Assembly (NCBI GenBank): GCA_964572855.1
Contig: CAZNGF010000055.1
Coordinates: 1 to 20,247, forward strand
Reading direction: 5' to 3'
DNA from: CAZNGF01 sp964572855
Lineage (GTDB): Bacteria > Bipolaricaulota > Bipolaricaulia > RBG-16-55-9 > JAJCYT01
DNA: 20,247 nucleotides
The notes under the pieces are model-generated. The model did not search any database. It saw only the letters and a list, made by a program, of their open reading frames with translations, and had not been told where the DNA came from. The position numbers and the translations under genes are program-made. Below, one piece after another: positions 15,290 through 20,247 of the stretch. Every line of letters starts with the position of its first letter. Position 1 is the first letter of the stretch.

Positions 15290-15366
15290 CGGAGAAGGGA
15301 AGAGGGAGAAAGGAGAATGAGAAGTCCCTTTTCGTTCTCCGTTCTCCATCCTCCATTTTCCTTCGT
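15290..15366 (+). repeat. Heptad-repeat fold-back element E4 (rpsM-rpsK gap)
   Basis: The left arm is almost pure purine in 7-bp units: CGGAGAA (15290-15296), GGGAAGA (15297-15303), GGGAGAA (15304-15310), AGGAGAA (15311-15317). The right arm is almost pure pyrimidine in heptads: TCGTTCT (15332-15338), CCGTTCT (15339-15345), CCATCCT (15346-15352), CCATTTT (15353-15359). Bases 15305-15324 pair with 15328-15347 at 17 of 20 positions plus a G-T wobble, with a 3-nt loop. The unit here is GGAGAA rather than the GGAAAC or GGAGAC of E1-E3, and the right arm has changed to match. It lacks the TCTGCGG of the other three. No T-tract follows the stem; AAGGAGG of rpsK lies beyond it. Confidence 0.78.
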
Positions 15367-15389
15367 CTAGCGAGTGAAGGAGGCACCGG

Positions 15390-15722
15390 ATGGCTAAGAA
15401 GTTGGATCGCGCCAAGATCTACATCAACTCGACGTTCAACAACACGATCCTGACGTTGACGGATCTGAACGGGGACGTGTTGGCGTGGAGCACGCCGGGG
15501 ACGGTGGGCTTCAAGGGCTCGAAGAAGAGCACCCCCTACGCGGCCCAACTGGCCACCGAGCGGTTGCTGCAGAAGGCCCGGGATTTCGGCATCCGGTCGG
15601 TGCAGGTCATGGTGAAGGGCACGGGATCCGGACGCAACGCCGTAATCCAGACGCTCAAGGGGTCCGGGTTGCGCGTCGAGGACGTCAAGAACATCACGCC
15701 GGTGTCCCACAGTTCGGTTTAA
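15390..15722 (+). CDS. rpsK: 30S ribosomal protein S11, shortened at both ends
   Basis: S11 lies on the 30S platform beside the mRNA exit and the anti-Shine-Dalgarno helix. The middle is clear S11: INSTFNNTILTLTDLNGDVL, GFKGSKKSTPYAAQLATERL, ARDFGIRSVQVMVKGTGSG and LRVEDVKNITPVSH. At 110 residues it is about 19 shorter than E. coli S11. The N-terminus lacks roughly 11 residues, with an in-frame TGA at 15375-15377 forbidding a longer start. The C-terminus ends ITPVSHSSV, so the nearly universal PHNGCRPPKKRR tail, with its isoaspartate-forming Asn-Gly, is missing. The usual GPGPGRE reads GTGSGRN. No other frame downstream restores the tail. AAGGAGG precedes the ATG. Confidence 0.93.
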   Translation: MAKKLDRAKIYINSTFNNTILTLTDLNGDVLAWSTPGTVGFKGSKKSTPYAAQLATERLLQKARDFGIRSVQVMVKGTGSGRNAVIQTLKGSGLRVEDVKNITPVSHSSV

Positions 15723-15760
15723 ACCGGCGCTGGCACGAATGATTTGAGCAAGGAGGCTGG

Positions 15761-16378
15761 ATGGGACGGTACACGGGACCCAAATGCAGACTGTGCCGCC
15801 GCGAAGGGGAGAAGCTGTTTCTCAAGGGCGAGAAGTGCTACACGCCCGCTTGTCCCATCGAGCGGCGCAACAAGATTCCGGGCGTGGCCCGGCGGCCGCG
15901 CAAGCTGAGCGACTACGGGCTGCACCTGCGCGAGAAGCAGAAGGTCATGCGCATCTACCGGTTGCGCGAGGGCCAATTCCGCAACTACGTGAACCTGGCC
16001 AAGCGCGACAAGGGCGTGACCGGCGAGGTGCTGCTGAGCATCCTGGAACGGCGCCTGGACAACGTGGCCTACCGGGCGGGGCTGGCCTCGTCGCGCGACC
16101 AAGCGCGCCAGATGATCACGCACGGGCACTTTTCTGTCAACGGCCGCAACATGAACATCCCGGCCTACCTCGTGAGCGAGGGCGACGAGTTGACGGTCAA
16201 GGAAAACGCCCGGGGCAAGTCGGGCGTCAAGCAGGTGTTGGAGGCCAACAGCAAGCGCAAGACGCCGAGCTGGATCGAGCGCACCGACACCGGCGCGCGC
16301 ATGGTCGAACACCCACGGGTCGACGAACTGGAGCACGGCATTCAGTTGAACCTCATCGTCGAGTACTACTCGCGCTAA
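15761..16378 (+). CDS. rpsD: 30S ribosomal protein S4, zinc-binding (C+) form
   Basis: S4 is a primary 16S rRNA binder that starts 5'-domain assembly and, in E. coli, represses the alpha operon. The 205-residue protein starts MGRYTGPKCRLCRREGEKLF and has the zinc ligands Cys9, Cys12, Cys26 and Cys31 (LKGEKCYTPACPIE). REKQKVMRIYRLREGQFRNY is typical of the N-terminal domain. The S4 RNA-binding domain lies near 93-155 with ERRLDNVAYRAGLASSRDQA and ITHGHFSVNGRNMNIPAYLV. The C-terminus ends IVEYYSR. AAGGAGG lies 7 nt before the ATG. A 38-nt gap separates it from rpsK, and 10 nt from rpoA. Confidence 0.97.
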   Translation: MGRYTGPKCRLCRREGEKLFLKGEKCYTPACPIERRNKIPGVARRPRKLSDYGLHLREKQKVMRIYRLREGQFRNYVNLAKRDKGVTGEVLLSILERRLDNVAYRAGLASSRDQARQMITHGHFSVNGRNMNIPAYLVSEGDELTVKENARGKSGVKQVLEANSKRKTPSWIERTDTGARMVEHPRVDELEHGIQLNLIVEYYSR

Positions 16379-16388
16379 GGGAGGGCCT

Positions 16389-17324
16389 GTGGTAACCAAG
16401 CTGGAAACCAAGATCACGTGTGAGTCGTTGGACGAGCGCCACGGGGTGTTCGTGATTGAGCCCCTGGAGCGTGGCTACGGCACGACCCTGGGCAGCGCGC
16501 TGCGGCGCGTCCTGCTGGCCTCCATTCCGGGGGCGGCGGTGACCCGCGTGCGCTTCGAGGGCTACCACCACGAGTACGAGACGCTCCCCGGCGTGAAGGA
16601 GAGCGTGCTCGAGGTGCTGCTCAACGTCAAGTCGCTCGCGCTGCGGCTGGAGGATCCAGAGGCCAAGCACCTCTACCTCAACGTCGACGGCCCCAAGGCG
16701 ATCACGGCCAGAGACCTCGAGACCGAGTACGGCGTGTCGGTGGTCGACCCCGACCACTACATCACGACGCTGGACGAGGACGGCCACCTGGCGCTGGAGA
16801 TGGAGGTCGAGGCCGGCTACGGCTACCAGCCGGCCGAGCGCAGCAAGAAGGAGGACTCGCCGCTGGGCGTGATCGCGCTGGACGCGATCTTCTCGCCCGT
16901 GCGCAAGGTGAGCTTCAAGGTGGACGAGACCCGCGTGGGCGGCCGCACCGACTTCGACAAGCTCACGCTCGACGTCAGCACCAACGGCGGCATCAAACCC
17001 GACGAGGCGCTGCACCAGTCGGCCACGCTGCTCATCGACCAGCTGCGCCAGTTCCAGCAGTTCGCCGCGCACCCGTTCGGGGTGCAGGAGGAGCAGGTCG
17101 AGGTCGACGAGAAGCTCGAAATGGGGTTGCGCGACCTGGGCTTCGACACGCGCGCCTGCAACCTGCTGGAGAACAAGGGCATCACGACGCTGGGCGAGCT
17201 GCTCAAGAAGTCGCGCGAGGAGGTCAAGGACATCCACGGCTTCGGCGAAAAGAGCCTGGAGAAGGTCGTGCAGCACGTCCAGGACCTTGGCTACGAGCTG
17301 CCCGTCAAGGTGCGAGGAGGATGA
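16389..17324 (+). CDS. rpoA: DNA-directed RNA polymerase subunit alpha
   Basis: Alpha dimerises to scaffold beta and beta' assembly, and its C-terminal domain contacts UP elements and activators. The 311-residue protein has the NTD (about 1-230) with ERGYGTTLGSALRRVLLASI (residues 27-46) and GVKESVLEVLLNVKSLALRL, then a linker and the CTD (about 242-305). In the CTD, FDTRACNLLENKGITTLGEL aligns with the helix bearing E. coli Arg265 and Asn268, here Arg255 and Asn258, and GFGEKSL (284-290) with the GxKS turn, so DNA contact is retained. It starts at GTG 16389 after GGGAGGG. The stop is 1 nt before the rplQ ATG. Confidence 0.98.
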   Translation: MVTKLETKITCESLDERHGVFVIEPLERGYGTTLGSALRRVLLASIPGAAVTRVRFEGYHHEYETLPGVKESVLEVLLNVKSLALRLEDPEAKHLYLNVDGPKAITARDLETEYGVSVVDPDHYITTLDEDGHLALEMEVEAGYGYQPAERSKKEDSPLGVIALDAIFSPVRKVSFKVDETRVGGRTDFDKLTLDVSTNGGIKPDEALHQSATLLIDQLRQFQQFAAHPFGVQEEQVEVDEKLEMGLRDLGFDTRACNLLENKGITTLGELLKKSREEVKDIHGFGEKSLEKVVQHVQDLGYELPVKVRGG

Positions 17325-17325
17325 G

Positions 17326-17682
17326 ATGCGTCACCGCAAGACCGTCAAGAAGCTGAACCGGGGACATTCCCACCGCAAGCTCATGCTGGCTGGTCAGGTC
17401 AAGACCCTGATCGAGCAGGGCAAGCTGGACACGACGTTGGCGCGTGCCAAGGAAAGCGCGCGCCTGGCCGAGCGGCTCGTGACGCTGTCCAAGGCGGACA
17501 GCGTTCACACGCGCCGGCGGGCCTTCCGCGTGCTGCAGGACGGCGAGCTGGTCGACAAGCTGTTCGACCAGCTGGCCCCGCGCTACGAGGGCCGGCCCGG
17601 CGGCTACACCCGCGTGCTCAAGCTCGGTCCGCGCCGCGGCGACGGCGCCGAGATGGCCCGCGTGCTCTGGGTCGAGGACTGA
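17326..17682 (+). CDS. rplQ: 50S ribosomal protein L17
   Basis: L17 lies near the tunnel exit on the back of the 50S subunit. The 118-residue product reads MRHRKTVKKLNRGHSHRKLM, then RLAERLVTLSKADSVHTRRR (an unusual form of the common EKLITLAK segment), and a C-terminal GGYTRVLKLGPRRGDGAEMA, ending VLWVED. ATG 17326 follows GAGGAGG; an in-frame ATG at 17287 inside rpoA is rejected because family members begin MRHR. It is the last gene of the r-protein run, 35 nt before a strong terminator hairpin. Confidence 0.97.
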   Translation: MRHRKTVKKLNRGHSHRKLMLAGQVKTLIEQGKLDTTLARAKESARLAERLVTLSKADSVHTRRRAFRVLQDGELVDKLFDQLAPRYEGRPGGYTRVLKLGPRRGDGAEMARVLWVED

Positions 17683-17717
17683 AGCCAGCCGCCGCACCCA
17701 TCTCAAACGAGCGAACG

Positions 17718-17746
17718 GGGGGCGCAAGCGCGCCCCCTTTGTCTTT
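17718..17746 (+). terminator. Intrinsic terminator of the ribosomal supercluster
   Basis: A perfect 8-bp GC stem, GGGGGCGC (17718-17725) with GCGCCCCC (17730-17737), closes on the 4-nt loop AAGC and is followed by a T-rich run TTTGTCTTT (17738-17746). It lies 35 nt after the rplQ stop and is the only structure in the window with both a strong stem and a T-tract, so it should end the ribosomal transcript. Confidence 0.9.
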
Positions 17747-17762
17747 GCTGCGATGACCGCTC

Positions 17763-17792
17763 TTGCGACGCGCCCGCGGGCCCGCCTATACT
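17763..17792 (+). promoter_or_regulatory. Sigma70-like promoter for the downstream operon
   Basis: TTGCGA (17763-17768; 4 of 6 to TTGACA) and TATACT (17787-17792; 5 of 6 to TATAAT) are separated by 18 nt. This begins 16 nt after the terminator T-tract and lies 32 nt upstream of the next ATG, with AAAGGAG between. The spacer is almost pure G+C, so the TATACT stands out. It is predicted from sequence only. Confidence 0.65.
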
Positions 17793-17824
17793 GGAGGAAA
17801 GCGCTCCCAAAGGAGTCTTTCGCC

Positions 17825-19063
17825 ATGACAGAGTTCGCCCCGGAACAGCTCGTGTTCGACTGGAACACGCTGGGTTCCCCGCCGGCGCCCCGCAGGCTCG
17901 AGATCAACGACGAGACGCTGCGCGACGGGCTGCAGTCGCCCTCGGTTTCCGACCCGCCGCTGGAGGCCAAGAAGCGTGCGCTGCACCACATGGTCGAGCT
18001 GGGCATCGAGTCGGCCAACATCGGGATGCCCTGCACCGGCTCCAACGCCTACCGCGACACGCTCGCGTTGGCCAAGGAAGTGGCCCGGCATCATTTGCCG
18101 CTTAGAATCAACTGTGCCGCGCGCACCGTGCCCGCCGACGTCGAACCCATCGTCCGAATCGCCCAGGAGGCCGGCGTGCCGGTCGAGGCTTCGACCTTCC
18201 TGGGCTCGAGCGCGATCCGCTCGCTGGCGGAAGGGTGGGACTTGGAGCGCTTGCTGGCCAACACCGAAAAGGCCGTGGGCTATGCGGTCGAACAGGGGCT
18301 CCCGGTCATGTACGTGACCGAGGACACCACGCGCTCGCACCCGGACGTGCTCAAGAAGCTCTACCGGGCGGCGCTCGACGCGGGCGCCACCGCCATCACG
18401 CTGGCCGACACCGTGGGCTACGCCACGCCGGACGGCGTGCGCAACCTGATCCACTTCGTGCGCCGGGACGTGCTGCGGCGGGACGAGGACGTGAGACTCG
18501 ACTGGCACGGCCACAACGACCGCGGCCTGGCCGTGGCCAACGCGCTGTTCGCCTTTGAGGCGGGCGCGCACTGCGTCCACGGGACGGTCTTGGGCGTGGG
18601 CGAGCGCGTGGGCAACGCGCCGGTCGATCAACTCCTGGTCAACATGCGCGTGATGCGCTGGATCGAGCGGGACTTGCGCGCCTTGAGCGACTACTGCGCG
18701 CTCGTGGGCGAGCACTGGGGTGTGCCCGTGCCCTACAACTACCCCGTGATGGGCCGCGACGCCTTCCGCACGTCCACGGGCGTGCACGCCTCGGCCATCG
18801 TCAAGGCCCGCGAGAAGGGGGCGGACTGGTTGGCCAACCGCATTTACTCCGGCGTGCCCGCCGAGTGGTTCGGGCTGAACCAGCGCATCGATGTTGGGCC
18901 CATGAGCGGGCACAGCAACGTGATCTACTGGCTCAAGATGCGCGGCCTCGAGGGCGAGCCCGCGCTGGTGGACCGCATCCTGGAACGGGCCAAGGCCGCC
19001 AAGGCGACGCTGAGTGACGACGAGATCCAAGGCGTCATCGACGAATTTCGCAACGGAGGTTGA
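17825..19063 (+). CDS. DRE-TIM condensing enzyme, 2-isopropylmalate/homocitrate synthase-like, without regulatory domain
   Basis: Members of this family join an acyl-CoA to a 2-oxoacid using a divalent metal. The 412-residue protein has NDETLRDGLQSPS (residues 28-40) with Arg33 and the metal ligand Asp34, His228 and His230 in DWHGHNDRGLAVANA, and Asn264 in GVGERVGNAPVD. TEDTTRSHP and LADTVGYATP are typical barrel motifs. A lid region reads STGVHASAIVKA and GPMSGHSNVIYWL. It lacks the ~120-residue LeuA allosteric domain, so feedback inhibition by leucine is not expected; length resembles homocitrate or NifV-type synthases. The substrate cannot be told. HMG-CoA lyase is unlikely since GVGERVGN is the synthase form. 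ATG 17825 follows AAAGGAG; ATG 17753 lies before the promoter and is rejected. The thiolase gene starts one base after the stop. Confidence 0.88.
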   Translation: MTEFAPEQLVFDWNTLGSPPAPRRLEINDETLRDGLQSPSVSDPPLEAKKRALHHMVELGIESANIGMPCTGSNAYRDTLALAKEVARHHLPLRINCAARTVPADVEPIVRIAQEAGVPVEASTFLGSSAIRSLAEGWDLERLLANTEKAVGYAVEQGLPVMYVTEDTTRSHPDVLKKLYRAALDAGATAITLADTVGYATPDGVRNLIHFVRRDVLRRDEDVRLDWHGHNDRGLAVANALFAFEAGAHCVHGTVLGVGERVGNAPVDQLLVNMRVMRWIERDLRALSDYCALVGEHWGVPVPYNYPVMGRDAFRTSTGVHASAIVKAREKGADWLANRIYSGVPAEWFGLNQRIDVGPMSGHSNVIYWLKMRGLEGEPALVDRILERAKAAKATLSDDEIQGVIDEFRNGG

Positions 19064-19064
19064 G

Positions 19065-20246
19065 ATGAAGGACGCGCTGATCCTGACGGGAGTACGCACG
19101 GCGTTCGGCAAGTTCATGGGAGGGCTTTCGAAGGTCTCGGCCGTGGATCTGGCCGCCCGCGTGACCCAGGGTGCGCTGGCGCGCGCCGGAGTCGATCCCG
19201 AGGAGGTCGACCAACTGATCTTCGGCAACGTGATCCAGTCCTCAAGCGATGCGATCTACCTCGCGCGCCACGCCGGGCTCAAGGCCGGCGTGCGGGTCGA
19301 GACGCCCGCGCACGTGGTCAACCGCCTGTGCGGCTCCGGGCTCGAGGCCATCGTGCAGGCGGCCCGGCTGGTTCAAAGCGGGGAGGCCGACCTGATCGTG
19401 GCCGGCGGCGCCGAGAACATGACCCAGGTCCCGCACATGGTCCGGGGGGCGCGTCAGGGCCTGCGGCTGGGCTCGGCCCAGCTGGAGGACTACCTGTGGG
19501 AGGCGCTGCTCGACCCCTACGCGGGCTGCACCATGGCCGGCACGGCCAACAACCTGGCCCAACAGTACGGCATCACGCGCGAGGAACAGGACGGGTTCGC
19601 CGCGCAGTCGCACCGCCGTGCGCTCAAGGCGATGGAATCCTGTTTTTTCAGCGACGAGATCGTGCCCGTGGAGATCGAGGGCCGCAAGGGACCGGTCACG
19701 GTGGATACCGACGAGCACCCGCGCTCGGACGTGACGCCCGAGGGGCTGGCCCAGCTGCCGATCGCGCCCTTCCCGGGCAACGAGTGCGTCACCGCCGGCA
19801 ACGCCAGCGGCATCAACGACGGCGCGGCCGCCGTGCTGGTGGCCTCGCCCGAAAAGGCCGAAAGCTTGGGGATCAAACCCATGGGCCGCTTGCTCAGCTC
19901 GGCCGTCTGCGGCGTCGACCCCAAGATCATGGGCATCGGCCCGGCGCCCTCGACCCGGATGGCGCTGGAGCGCGCTGGCCTCTCGCTGGGGGCGATCGAC
20001 CGGGTCGAGATCAACGAGGCGTTCGCCGCGCAGTACCTGGCCGTCGAGCGCGAGCTGGGGCTCGACCGCGACAAGGTCAACGTCAACGGCGGCGCGGTGG
20101 CGCTGGGCCATCCCCTGGGCGCCAGCGGCGCGCGCCTGGCGCTCACGCTGCTGCACGAGCTGGCGCGCAGCGACGGCCAGTTCGGCGTGGCCTCGCTTTG
20201 CATCGGCGGCGGCCAGGGCATCGCGGCCGTGTTCGAGCGGGTCTAG
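19065..20246 (+). CDS. Thiolase (acetyl-CoA C-acyltransferase family)
   Basis: Thiolases condense two acyl-CoAs or cleave 3-oxoacyl-CoA, in the cytoplasm. The 393-residue product has the standard length and all catalytic residues: nucleophilic Cys89 in VNRLCGSGLEAI, the INEAFAAQ loop (316-323), His349 in GGAVALGHPLGASGAR and Cys379 in ASLCIGGGQG. It begins KDALILTGVRTAFGKFMGG and has VTAGNASGINDGAAAVL (242-258). Sequence alone does not separate biosynthetic acetoacetyl-CoA thiolase from beta-oxidation thiolase; VNRLCGSG is common in the FadA/PcaF side. ATG 19065 follows GGAGGTTGAG one base after the upstream stop, so the two genes form an operon. The TAG stop is one base before the window end. 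Confidence 0.95.
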   Translation: MKDALILTGVRTAFGKFMGGLSKVSAVDLAARVTQGALARAGVDPEEVDQLIFGNVIQSSSDAIYLARHAGLKAGVRVETPAHVVNRLCGSGLEAIVQAARLVQSGEADLIVAGGAENMTQVPHMVRGARQGLRLGSAQLEDYLWEALLDPYAGCTMAGTANNLAQQYGITREEQDGFAAQSHRRALKAMESCFFSDEIVPVEIEGRKGPVTVDTDEHPRSDVTPEGLAQLPIAPFPGNECVTAGNASGINDGAAAVLVASPEKAESLGIKPMGRLLSSAVCGVDPKIMGIGPAPSTRMALERAGLSLGAIDRVEINEAFAAQYLAVERELGLDRDKVNVNGGAVALGHPLGASGARLALTLLHELARSDGQFGVASLCIGGGQGIAAVFERV

Positions 20247-20247
20247 T

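Noticed and set aside
4859..15366. The fold-back elements as intrinsic terminators
   Set aside because: None has a T-tract after the stem, and the genes downstream have no visible promoters of their own, so full termination would silence essential genes.
15690..15742. S11 frameshift reading TPVPQFGLNRRWHE as a restored tail
   Set aside because: It matches only PxxG of the expected tail and lacks CRPPKKRR; the zero frame keeps TPxxH in register, so a simple frameshift does not rescue S11.

Overview
The window is GC-rich bacterial DNA (about two thirds G+C by eye) from a draft assembly; it holds one run of exactly 100 N. It carries almost the whole str-S10-spc-alpha ribosomal supercluster on the + strand, then a terminator, a promoter and a two-gene metabolic operon. 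The gene order (secY-adk-map-rpmJ-rpsM-rpsK-rpsD-rpoA-rplQ), zinc-binding S14, S4, L24 and L36, and a short-LID adenylate kinase show a bacterium. Several r-proteins differ from the usual bacterial pattern at normally conserved segments (S11, L3, S5, and possibly S12), which suggests a deep or poorly sampled lineage. I cannot assign a phylum from sequence alone.

Layout: 1-2992 rpsL (partial)-rpsG-fusA, with no tuf after fusA. 2994-8051 the S10 block rpsJ-rplC-rplD-rplW-rplB-rpsS-rplV-rpsC-rplP-rpmC-rpsQ. 8146-13982 the spc block rplN-rplX-rplE-rpsN(Z)-rpsH-rplF-rplR-rpsE-rplO-secY-adk, with no rpmD between rpsE and rplO. 13979-17682 map-rpmJ-rpsM-rpsK-rpsD-rpoA-rplQ, with no infA before rpmJ. 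A GC hairpin plus T-tract closes the run at 17718-17746. A sigma70-like promoter at 17763-17792 then serves a DRE-TIM (LeuA/homocitrate-synthase-like) condensing enzyme and a thiolase, which ends one base before the window does.

The most interesting non-coding signal is a family of four intergenic fold-back elements at 4859-4926, 8067-8127, 10888-10968 and 15290-15366. Each is built of degenerate 7-bp tandem units: a purine-rich arm (GGARAC-like) followed by a complementary pyrimidine-rich arm. All four have the same orientation and lie inside the polycistronic transcript. They occupy four of the five gaps longer than 90 nt within the r-protein cluster. Three share an identical CCGGAAA / TCTGCGG arm pair with the same two internal mismatches. 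The fourth has different heptads, but both arms have changed together, which supports a selected stem or a copy mechanism that keeps the arms complementary.

The ribosomal genes act together: most junctions overlap or are under 20 nt, consistent with one transcript and translational coupling. SecY, Adk and Map (protein export, nucleotide balance, N-terminal Met removal) and RNA polymerase alpha are co-expressed with them. The downstream operon is a separate transcription unit, probably for acyl-CoA or 2-oxoacid carbon-chain metabolism.
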